A stretch of 64,000 nucleotides of DNA, taken from the NCBI RefSeq assembly GCF_033118175.1, contig NC_083688.1, positions 2,459,501 to 2,523,500 of the forward strand, read 5' to 3'. A program made the position numbers and the translations under genes. The notes under the pieces were generated by a model. The model worked only from the letters and a program-made list of their open reading frames with translations. It was not told the DNA's origin and did not search any database. How positions within the stretch are numbered: the stretch's first letter is position 1; every line of letters starts with the position of its first letter. Shown one piece after another: positions 54,905-64,000 of the stretch. This stretch comes from Dama dama. Taxonomy: Eukaryota > Chordata > Mammalia > Artiodactyla > Cervidae.

Positions 54905-56508
54905 ATGCAAAGGAGGTGGGTCAGCTGCTTGGCTGATCTTAATGACCCAGATAACCATGATGGTGTGATCACTCACCTAGAGCCAGACATCCTGGAATGT
55001 GAAGTCAAGTGGGCTTTAGGAAGTATCACTATGAACAAAGCTAGTGGAGGTGATGGAATTCCAGTTGAGCTATTTTCAAATCCTGAAAGATGATGCTGTG
55101 AAAGTGCTGCACTCAATATGCCAGCAAATTTGGAAAGCTCAGCAGTGGCCAAACGACTGGGAAAGCTCAGTTTTCATTCCAATCCCAAAGAAAGGAAATG
55201 CCAAAGAATGTTCAAACTACCACACAATTGCACTCATCTCACATGATAGCAAAGTAATGCTCTAAGTTCTCCAAGCAAGGCTTCAACAGTATGTGAACCA
55301 TGAACTTCCAGATGTTCAAGCTGGATTTAGAAAACACAGAGGAACCAGAGATCAAATTGTCAACATCTGTTGGATCATTGAAAAAGCGAGAGAGTTCCAG
55401 AAAAGCATCTACTTCTGCTTTATTGATTACTCCAAAGCCTTGGACTGTGTGGATCAATAAACTGTGGAAAATTCTGAAAGAGATGGGAATACCAGGCCAC
55501 CTTTTACCTGCCTCCTGAGAAACCTGTATGCAGGTCAGGAAGCAACAGCTAGAACTGGACATGGAACAACAGACTGGTTCCAAATTGGGAAAGGAGTACG
55601 TCAAGGCTGTATATTGTCAACATACTTATTTAACTTATATGCAGAGTACATCGTGAGAAATGCTGGGCTGGATGAAACACAAGCTGGAATCAAGATTGCT
55701 GGGAGAAATATCAATAACCTCAGATATGCAGATGACACCACCCTTAGGGCAGAAAGTGAAGAGGAACTAAAGAGCCTCTTGATGAAAATAAAAGAGGAGA
55801 GTGAAAGTGTTGGCTTAAAACTCAACATTCAAAAAAACTAAGATCATGGCATCCGGTCCCATCACTTCATAACAAATAGATGGGGAAACAATGGAAACAG
55901 TGAGAGACTTTATTTTGGGGGACTCAAAAATCACTGCAGATGGTGACTGCAAGCTTGAAATTAAAAGACGTTTGCTCCTTGGAAGAAAAGTTATGACCAA
56001 CCTAAGCAGCATATTAAAAAGCTGAGACACTACTTTGCCAACAAAGGTCTGTCTAGTCAAAGTTATAGTTTTTCCAGTAGTCATGTATGGATGTGAGAGT
56101 TGGACTATAAAGTAAGCTGAGCACTGAAGAATTGATGCTTTTGAACTGTGGTGTTGGAGAAGTCTCTTGAGAGTCCCTTGGACTGCAAGGAGATCCAACC
56201 ATTCCATCCTAAAGGAAATCAGTCCTGAATATTCATTGGAAGGACTGATGTTGAAGCTGAAATTCCAATACTTTGGCCACCTAATGCGAGGAACTGACTC
56301 ATTGGAAAAGACCCTGATGCTGGGAAAGATTGAAGACGGGAGGAGAAGGGGATGACAGAGGATGAGATGGTTGGGTGGCATCACCGACTTGATGGTCATG
56401 AGTTTGAGTAAACCCTGATGGGAGCTGATGATGGACAGCGAGGCCTGGTGTGCTGCAGTCCATGGGGTCGCAAAGAGTTGGCCACAACTGAGCAACTGAA
56501 CTGAACTG
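54905..56508 (+). mobile_element. BovB LINE with most of the reverse transcriptase, broken
   Basis: The longest BovB body fully inside the window (~1.6 kb), 5'-truncated. The RT region includes a CFIDYSKALDCVD-like motif A near 55410-55450, GVRQGC (about 55593-55610) and an intact YADD catalytic box (55725-55736). An open frame of 125 codons ends where the run of A at about 55831-55838 has an extra base compared with the copy at 44815, shifting the frame; other stops lie before and after. The 3' end is caactgaactgaactgaaat. BovB encodes one polyprotein-like ORF with endonuclease and RT; the endonuclease part is absent here. Confidence 0.93.
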
Positions 56509-56509
56509 A

Positions 56510-57290
56510 AATGTAATTTACATACCACAAGATTCACCCATCCATAGGGAGTAATTCAATGTAATTCAATATTTTACAGAGTCAGGCCACCATCAACACA
56601 ATCTCAAGTGAGAATGTTGTCCATTTACAGTCACTCTCCATTTCCCTACAGCCAGCACCCCCACCAACCCCAGGCATTCTTGAGACTATTTTATGTCTGC
56701 GTAGATTTGTCTATTCTGGACATTTCATGTAAATGGAATCATACAACATGCAGTTGTTTGAGGCTGGCTTCTTTCATTTAGCATGTTTTTGAGTTCATTC
56801 ATTTTGTAGAGGTTTCACTATTTCAATCTTTTTTGTATTCTATGGAATGGAAATATCAGGTTTTGTTTCTCCATCCACCAGATGATGGACATTTGAATTG
56901 TTTCCGTTTGGGACCATTATGAATAACACTGCTATGAACATTTACGTGTGAGTTTTGGGTGGATACAGGTTTTCATTTTTCTGAAGTGGATAACTAAGGG
57001 TGGAATCACTAGGTCATATGCTAACTCTATGTTTACCATTTTGAGAAACTGCTTTTCCAAAGTAACTGCACCAGCCGTGCAGGCAGATTCCATCTCTGCA
57101 CACCCTTGTTGACACTTGTTATTGTCTAGTGGGTATAAGTCGTGTCTCACTGGGTTGTGACCTGCATTTCCCTAACGACTAAGGATGTAGAGCAGCTTTT
57201 CGTTTGCTTATTGGCCATTTGCCTATCTTCTTTGGACATATATCTATTTGAATTCCTTTGCCCACTTTTTAATTGGGTTATGTGTCTTCT
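56510..57290 (-). mobile_element. Old L1M 3' region
   Basis: Antisense: catgtaaatggaatcataca, ttccgtttgggaccattatg, ggaatcactaggtcatatgc and gggtataagtcgtgtctcac. Confidence 0.88.
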
Positions 57291-57294
57291 TCAT

Positions 57295-57400
57295 CATTCC
57301 CCTTTTACAGATTAAAGGAGGGAGGCTCAAAGAGGCAGAGCAGCTAGCCCGTAGCTCCACAGCTTGTGGGGGGGACTGGGAGCCTGACCCCTAAGTGCTG
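57295..57400 (-). repeat. MIR fragment
   Basis: ccccttttacagattaaagg then agctagcccgtagctccaca. Confidence 0.75.
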
Positions 57401-58053
57401 CCCTTGGAACCACTGCGGGCCACCTGCAGATCCCCATTTGACCTTATTCCCTGGGGCATGTTTGGAGCTTGTGAGGAGTTGAATGGCTCTTTGGAACCGG
57501 GGGACTATGGGGGACGGGGGGATATCTCTCTACCTTTAGAAGTCTGTGATGCCCAGAAAGAAAAGTGCTTGGCCCCTCCCCAGCAGCCTGCGCTCCTCCC
57601 CAGCAGCCTGCGCCCCTCCGCAGCACCAGGAGCGGGTACCAGCAGCGTCACTCCTGCAGACCCTCAGCATTAGAGGACGCATGTCCCGGGCCACGCGGCT
57701 GCACCCCGCCCTCTCCCCCCGGCTCCCACAGGCTCTCCATCTGCCTCCCTCTCCGCCCTGCGCTTGGGAGCCTGGCCTGCTTTCTCCTGACCTCAGGCCT
57801 TGGCTCAGCCTCCTGGCTCCTGATCTGGTTTTTTCTCCACGGTCCAGTGACCCCACTGATGGCGCGCTGGGTCCCAGCCCCACTGGCCTGACCCAGCTCT
57901 CCTCCAGAGGCCCCCTCAGTCAGTCCTCTCAGTAGACAGCGTCTGGGCCCCTGCTCAGAGCAGGCCACCAGGGGCCCAGAAAAGACAGGGTATGGTCTGT
58001 GCCCTTGATAGGGTGGATGAGGCAGAATCATAATGATTGAGAGCCAGTGAAGG

Positions 58054-58318
58054 TCTTTTTTATTTATTTCTGGCTGCGCTGGGTCTGCATTGCTGCCTGA
58101 GGGCTCCCGTCTAGCTGGGTTGAGCAGGGGCTGCTACTCTCCAGTCGCAGCGCTCAAGTTCCTCATCACGGCGGCTTCTCTTGCTGTGGGCAGAGGCTCT
58201 ATGGCACACGGGCTTAGCTGCCCACAGCATGTAGCATCTTCCCAGAGCAGGGACTGAACCCAGGTCCTCTGCATCAGCGGGCAGATTCTTAACCCCTGGA
58301 CCACCAGGCAAGTGCCGC
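58054..58318 (-). repeat. tRNA-derived SINE (CHR-type, long form)
   Basis: Antisense: tctggctgcgctgggtctgc, ggcttctcttgctgtgggca, gagcagggactgaacccagg and ctggaccaccaggcaagtgc. Confidence 0.88.
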
Positions 58319-58319
58319 C

Positions 58320-58690
58320 AGTGACGTTTTATAGGAGCCGTAACAGATGAGAAAAGTCTGCATGAGGAATTGCGGGGTGAGGGGCGGGAGGCAGAGGGAA
58401 ACAGACAGACAGACTCCCCTCCGGAGGGCAGAGGCAGGAAGGGCGTTCAGGGCAGCAGGAACAGTAAGAGCCATGATAGAGAGGCGCGAAATCTGCGGAA
58501 ATGCAGGCAGCTCAGGTTGTTGGTGTGAAGTTCGTAACCGGGATCTGGTAAAGCTGGGGTCATGGAGGACCTTGCCATACAGAGGAATTTAGAGCAGTGG
58601 GAGTGAATAAGGGTTTTAAGGTGGGGATGGCCTTGGTCAAATCTGTGCTTTAGGAAAATACCAGCTGGTGATCGGTGTCATCAAGTTCAG
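58320..58690. repeat. Probable old interspersed repeat, family not named
   Basis: Words such as ggaggaccttgccatacaga, taagggttttaaggtgggga and ctttaggaaaataccagctg recall a common old mammalian repeat, but I cannot assign it. Confidence 0.35.
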
Positions 58691-59224
58691 CCCATGACTC
58701 TCCACGGGGCATTCTGTGGCTGCCGGCCCATCCCATCCCACTTCCCAGCCCTTTCACTGTCCTGCTCTCCTAGAAGAGCATTTCACACCTCCTCTCTCTC
58801 AAAGCTCAGGCACCTCTTCCCCATCCTCCTCCTCAGCTAATGGCCTTCCTTCCGATACGCTAAGGAAGCAGAAGCAACCAGAAGAGATGGCTCACATCCG
58901 TCCATCACTTCATTCCAGTCTAGGTGACGCTGCTCCACACTCCCACTGTGGTGTTAACTGAACTCTCCAGTCTGCACCTGAGTCCCTCTCCTCCATCCGT
59001 GCAAGGGACCTGTCTGTTCTCCCCCGTATAAGGACATCGCCCCGTCAGCTGGCCCCTGTCTGCTGGGTCATTCTCATCACCATACGAATCTCTATCTCAC
59101 CGTACAGTAATTTCTCAACAGTTTTCTTTTTTTTTTTCTTTAACCTGCATCCCCTCCAGCAATGGGCCCATTTCTCTGATCATTTTCATGGTACAATTTC
59201 TCAAAAGAGTTTTGGATGTTTCTC

Positions 59225-60525
59225 TAGCCACATTCAGTTTAAAGAACTGAAGCAATCCAAAGAAGAATCAAACTGAACATGGAGCGGGAGATTATAAAAA
59301 TGACCATGGACATTTGAAAAAGAACCAAAAATAGCTTCTAGGAATGAAAAATATATCAAGTGAAATTTAAAAATCAATGGCTGGATGAAATAGAAGATCA
59401 TATAGAACTGAACAGATAATTGGGACAACTAAAGATATATTTGAAGAAATTTATCTAGAATGTGGAACAGAGAGATAAAATTATAAACTACAGAAAAAAA
59501 AAAAAAAAAACTAAAGACATGGAGGACAAAATGAGAGGGTGTAACACTCATCTCTTTGGAGTTCAATGAAGAAGGCTGAAAAACAGTCCTGCAAAAGATA
59601 CCCATGTCCTAATGCCTGGAACTTGTAAACGTTACCATATATGAAAAGGTGGGGGGGTGGGGAGGGCGGGTCTTTGCAGATGTGATAAAGAGTCAGAGGA
59701 CGGGGGGATTAGCATACATTATCCTGAGTCCCTAAATGCAGTCACTTGTATTCTTGTGAAAGGGAGGCAGAGGGAGATTTGACAACACACAGAGAAGTCT
59801 ACAGGAAGACAAAACAGAGAGAGATTTGAGGACACCGCCCTTGAAGACTGGAGTGATGCTGCTACAAGCCAAGAGGGCTGGCAGCCACCAGAACCTGTAA
59901 GAGGCAAGGAAGGTGCCCCTCCCCACAGCCTCCAGAGAAAGCAAGGCCCCACCGACACCTTGGATTCAGCCCCATCACATTGCTTAGGACTTCTGGTCTC
60001 CAGAACTGTGAAAGAATAAATGCCTGTTGTTTTAAGTCACCAAGTTTGCCGTCATCTGTTAACAGCAGCCAGAGAGCACTCATACAAGGGGAGAGAAGCT
60101 TAGCTGAAAAGATAACAGCTATGAAGTTTTTACAATTGATGAAATACATGAATCATATGTATTGTAATATATGAAACACAGTAAACTTAAAGAAAGATCA
60201 AAGTTTAAATCCACATGTACGTATAATATAATGCACCTGCAGAATAACATGGTCAAAGAGAAAATACAGTCAGAGGGGGAAACAACAGATGATAAACCAA
60301 GAAACATGGATGCTTGGACAGCTAACTTTTCAGTATTAACAACTATAGCCAGAAGACAGTGGAATAAAGTTTTCAAAGCGTCAAATAATTGTCCTATAGT
60401 GAAAATAATTGTCCCTAAGATTGTATACCCAGCAAAACTATCTTTCAAGAACAAAGACAAAATCTTCAAACAAATAAATTGGGTGTCTTGACCACCAATC
60501 AACTTTCATCAAGAGTAAGTCAGAC
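59225..60525 (+). mobile_element. Old L1M, 5'/ORF1-side part, split by an MLT1 LTR
   Basis: AT-rich L1-like sequence at 59225-59574 (gaaatttatctagaatgtgg) and 60095-60525 (attgtatacccagcaaaact; caagaacaaagacaaaatct). Highly decayed. Confidence 0.6.
59575..60089 (+). mobile_element. MLT1-type (ERVL-MaLR) solo LTR
   Basis: cccatgtcctaatgcctgga, ggtctttgcagatgtgataa, gactggagtgatgctgctac, gccagcagccaccagaacc-like region, ctccagaactgtgaaagaat (with AATAAA) and gttttaagtcaccaagtttg. Old non-coding LTR with no internal genes. Confidence 0.9.
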
Positions 60526-60527
60526 AG

Positions 60528-61135
60528 AGAAAGACAAATATCATAAGATATCACTGGTGGAATCTAATAAAAAATGATACAAATGAACTTATTTACAAAA
60601 CAGAAATAGACTCAGAGATCTCAAAATCAAATTTATGGTTACCAAAAGGGAAAAGTCGGGGGACGTGATAAATTAGAAGACTGAGATTAACATACACAAT
60701 GAGCTGTCCTGGGCTGTGCCGTGCGAAGTCATTTCAGTCACGGCCGGCTCTGCAGCCCCCTGGACTGTAGCCTGCCAGGCTCCTCTGTTCACGGGATCCT
60801 CCAGGCAGGCATACCGGGGTAGGCTGTGGTATCCTACGTCCAGGAAGGATACGCAGGGGTCAAACCTGCATCTCCTGAATTGGCAGGCAGGTTCTTCACC
60901 ACTAGCGCTACCTGGGAAGCCCCACCACATATGCTACTATATATAAAATAAATAACTAATATGGACGTACTGTATAGCACAGGGAATTCTACTCAATACT
61001 CTGCAATAATTTATATGGGAAAAGAATCTGAAAAGAATGAAAAAATATATACATATAACTGATTCACTTTTCTGTATATCTGAAACTAACACAACATAGT
61101 AAATCAACTATACACCAATTAAAAATTTTAAAGCA
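60528..61135 (+). mobile_element. Ruminant L1 3' UTR, split by a SINE
   Basis: 60528-60697 (tatggttaccaaaagggaaa) and 60925-61135 (tactgtatagcacagggaat; aactgattcacttttctgta; gtaaatcaactatacaccaa) are consecutive; the Bov-tA at 60698-60924 lies between. Inserted in the older L1M. Confidence 0.85.
60698..60924 (-). repeat. Bov-tA-type SINE in L1 3' UTR
   Basis: Antisense: cctggactgtagcctgccag, ggtcaaacctgcatctcctg and gctacctgggaagcccc. Confidence 0.9.
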
Positions 61136-61137
61136 AC

Positions 61138-62845
61138 TTTCACCGAGGGAACTTTAAAAAATGTAAAGCAGGTTGAAGGAAAATGATCCCAGATGTAAGG
61201 TTGGAAACGTAAAATAGAACAATGGAAAAAAGGACAACCATGCAGGGAAATATAAACCAATGTTAATTAAATAAAATATAACACCTGCACAAATTAATTT
61301 ATCATTCAATGCAGTTTCAAATAAACTCCCAACCAGGTGCTCATGACATAAGACAATCTGTTTCTATAATTTATAAAGAAGGACAAAGGGCCAAAAGGCG
61401 CTGAGACATTCCTGAAGAATTACAAGGACTGGGCGTGGCCTCCCAGGCATCAGTGCCCACAGTTTAGGGTGATCTTTAAGACTCGTTTTAAAGCCCTAGT
61501 CACTGGAGTAGTATGGCTTTGGCTCAGAGAGACACATAGGCCATGGGATCAGATTAGCAAGTCCAGAAACAGACTCAAGCATAATAGAAATGTGATCTAG
61601 AGAAGACGTGGTTTTCAAAAATGATGCAGAAGATGAACTGTTCAATATATAGAGCTAGAACAGTTGCTTATCCAAAAGGAAAAAACTGAAATTAGATCCC
61701 TATTTATATAAAATCAATTCCTTTGGCTAAAGACCTAAACATGCAACGCAAAATTTTAGAAGAAAGTAGAGGAAACTGTGTTCTCAGGGGAGGAAAGGAC
61801 TTCTTTCAAAGCGCACAAAAAGCACAGACCACATCAATAAGTTCTACTACGTCAAGAACAAGAATTTCTGTTCACCAAGACACACCATTTAGAAAGCGAA
61901 AAGGTAAGCCACAGATTGGGAAATGACTAGTTGAAATGCATATACTTTACAAAAGATCATGATCAGAATATATGAAAAGCTCCTAAAGAATCAATAAGAA
62001 AAAGATGACACAGCAGAAAAAGACTAGAAATGTAACCTAGCATCACACAGACAAGGAGACAAGTGTTGCCGATTCAATCTCATTATGAATCAGGGAAATG
62101 CAAATCTAAAACCTCCATAATACGCCGATTTACACCCACCAGCTTGGCACCTACATCAAAGTCTGACACCACCAAGTGTTGTCAGGGTTGGGGTTGTGGA
62201 ACAATGCAAGCTCTGTACATTGCTTTGGGAGTGTTAATTCATGCAACCACTTTATAGAGAAACTTGGCATTGTCTGGTCAAGTTCAGATGTGCGTATCTT
62301 CCAACCCAGCATTTCTATTCCGTGAGCCTCACCTAGAAACTCTTACACATGTGCATCAGGGGGAGCAATAAATATTAATGGCAGCAGCCCTATGTCCATC
62401 GAAAGAAGAATGGAGACATGACCTGTGGTTTATTTCTACAGTAGAACGCATTACGGGAGTGAAAATGCATGCACGACAGCTCTACTCAACCGTACGAATG
62501 AGTTTCATAAACAAAATGTAGATCAAAAACATGCGTGCTGTAGGAAAATTCAGACAGTCCAATTCTATTTCTCCAAAGTTCAAAGGCATGCAGAACTAGA
62601 CAATATGTCTCTTAGGACTGCAACCATCTGTGAGAAAACTATAAAGAAAGGGGCAAAGAAATGATAAATCCAAAACTCAGGGTAGTTATTGCCTCCGGAT
62701 GAGAGGAAGAGGCAGAGAGAGAGACATGGGGAGAGGCAAGGAGAGACATGGGGAAGCTTCAGGTGTTAATAATGTCAGCTCTCCTAAGTTGGATGGTGGG
62801 TATATGCATTTATTATTTTTATTTAATTTATATGTGTTACATGGC
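61138..62845 (+). mobile_element. Old L1M, ORF2 3' part and 3' UTR
   Basis: ggttgaaggaaaatgatccc; ORF2 remnants such as gccctagtcactggagtagt, agaacaagaatttctgttca, atgaatcagggaaatgcaaa and gttgtcagggttggggttgt; 3' UTR ggtagttattgcctccggat and a tatgcatttattatttttat end. All frames broken. Confidence 0.82.
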
Positions 62846-64000
62846 TCAGTTCAGTTCAGTTGCTCAGTCACGTCCGACTCTTTGCAACACCATGGACTGC
62901 AGCACGCCAGGCCTCCCTGTCCAGCACCACCTCCCAAACTCATGTCCATTGAGTCGGTGATGCCACCCAACCATCTCATGCTCTGTTGTCCCCTTCTCCT
63001 CCTGCCCCCAATCCCTCCCAGCATCAGGGTCTTTTCCAATGAGTCAGTTCTTCGCATGAGGTAGCCAAAGTATTGGAGTTTCAGCTTCAGCATCAGTCCT
63101 TCCAATGAATATTCAGGACTGATCTCCTTTAGGATGGACTGCTTGGATCTCCTTGCAGCCCAAGGGGCTCTCAAGAGTCTTCTCCAACACCACAGTTCAA
63201 AAGAATTAATTCTTCGGTGCTCAGCTTTCTTTATGGTCCAACTCTCACATCCATACATGACCACTGGAAAAGCCATAACTTTGACTAGACAGACCTTTGT
63301 TGGCAAAGTAATGTCTCTGCTTTTTAATATGCTGTCTAGATTGGTCATAACTTCTCTTCCAAGAAGCAAACGTTTTTTAATTTCAAGCCTGCAGTCACCA
63401 TCTGCAATGATTTTTGAGCCCCCAAAAACAAAGTCTCTCACTGTTTCCATTGTTTCCCTATCTATTTGCCATGAAGTGGTGGGACCAGATGCCATGATCT
63501 TAGTTTTCTGAATGTTGAGCTTTAAGCCAACTTTTTCACTCTTTTCTTTCACTTTCATCAACAGGCTCTTTAGTCCCTCTTCACTTTCTGCCCTAAGGGT
63601 GGTGTCATCTGTGTATCTGAGGTTATTGATATTTCTCCCAGCAATCTTGATTCCAGCTTGTGCTTCCTCCAGCCCAGCATTTCGCATTATGTTCTCTGCA
63701 TATAAGTTAAATAAGTAGGGTGACAATATACAGCCTTGACATATTCCTTTCCTAATTTGGAACTAGGCTGTTGTTCCATGTCTGGTTCTAACCGTTGCTT
63801 CTTGACCTGCATACAGATTTCTCAGGAGGCAGGTAAGGTGGCCTGGTATTCCCATCTCTTTCAGAATTTTCCACAGTTTGTTGTGATCCACACAGACAAA
63901 GGCTTTGGCATAGTCAATAAAGCAGAAATAGATGTTTTTCTGGAACTCTCTTGCTTTTCGATGATCTAGTGGATGTTGGCAATTTGATCTCTGGTTCCTC
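62846..64000 (-). mobile_element. BovB LINE, running off the right edge
   Basis: Antisense BovB: 3' end cagttcagttcagttgctca at the left, continuing into the reverse transcriptase at the window edge. It holds the longest mobile-element frame here, about 291 codons (63726-62851), from RNAGLEEAQAGIKIAGRN through the catalytic box to the end of the element. The catalytic box reads YTDD (63615-63604) instead of YADD. Upstream of 63726 the RT continues in broken form to 64000. Sited at the end of an L1M. Likely the youngest-looking BovB in the window. Confidence 0.93.

Larger units (their letters stand above)
36649..64000. other. Upstream intergenic stretches without assigned features
   Basis: The stretches 36649-37497, 37541-38229, 39121-39824, 42401-42849, 43063-43364, 43531-44329, 46926-47289, 47511-48189, 49491-50029, 50561-51052, 54236-54904, 57401-58053 and 58691-59224 show no gene, RNA gene or repeat that I can name with confidence. 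Some, such as 38060-38170, look like very old decayed mammalian repeats. A short tandem duplication of an 18-20 bp unit (ccccagcagcctgcgc) lies at about 57575-57625. Confidence 0.5.

Noticed and set aside
55815..56537. 240-codon minus-strand frame
   Set aside because: Antisense reading of a BovB 3' region; the same peptide pattern appears antisense to the other BovB copies.
36200..64000. A second protein-coding gene upstream of IFFO2
   Set aside because: All longer frames coincide with LINEs, SINEs or GC-rich noise, and no exon with family similarity and splice sites was found. A non-coding RNA cannot be excluded from sequence alone.
1..64000. Bacterial-type operon, defence system or phage island
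   Set aside because: Gene density, splice signals and the mammalian/ruminant repeat content exclude it.

Overview
The window is nuclear DNA of a pecoran ruminant (cattle, sheep, goat, deer or a relative; the exact species cannot be read from it). The evidence is the repeat set: many tRNA-derived Bov-tA-type SINEs, several BovB (RTE-type) LINE copies ending in short ACTGA-type repeats, and ruminant L1 3' ends, mixed with old mammalian repeats (MIR, L2, L1M, MLT1, a hAT transposon). There is no sign of bacterial or phage DNA, an operon or a CRISPR array.

One protein gene is visible: IFFO2 (intermediate filament family orphan 2) on the minus strand. Coding exon 1 lies at 34397-35067 and encodes a glycine-rich head, the start of the filament rod (coil 1A) and a linker. 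Coding exon 2 lies at 58-118. The split codon at the junction reads correctly across the two exons, both sites fit the GT/AG rule, and intron 1 is 34278 bp. The first 57 bases begin intron 2. The rest of the gene lies to the left of the window.

Bases 119-34396 are intron 1: mostly GC-rich single-copy sequence with dozens of decayed MIR/L2 fragments, a few younger SINE, L1 and BovB insertions, and an ~810 bp GGAT-type array at 19101-19909. Bases 35068 to about 36200 are the CpG-rich 5' leader/promoter of IFFO2, including a roughly 55-62 bp tandem repeat in which each unit carries a GC box.

From about 36200 to the right end is sequence upstream of IFFO2, with no recognisable gene. It becomes AT-richer and denser in mobile elements. 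It holds nested insertions with readable target-site duplications, a class I-type solo LTR (48240-48647) inserted in a MIR, a hAT element with terminal inverted repeats (52440-52814), an MLT1 LTR inside an old L1, and three sizeable BovB pieces (44815-45565, 54905-56508, 62846 to the window edge).

I did not find a new multi-gene biological system. The points most worth checking are regulatory or evolutionary: the GC-box minisatellite, the G-run repeat beside the exon 1 donor, AP-1/ETS motif pairs in intron 1, possible conserved non-coding blocks, the upstream LTR facing the same way as IFFO2, and the dated nesting order of the repeats. Repeat boundaries were read by eye and are usually good to about 5-20 bp, less for old MIR/L2 pieces.
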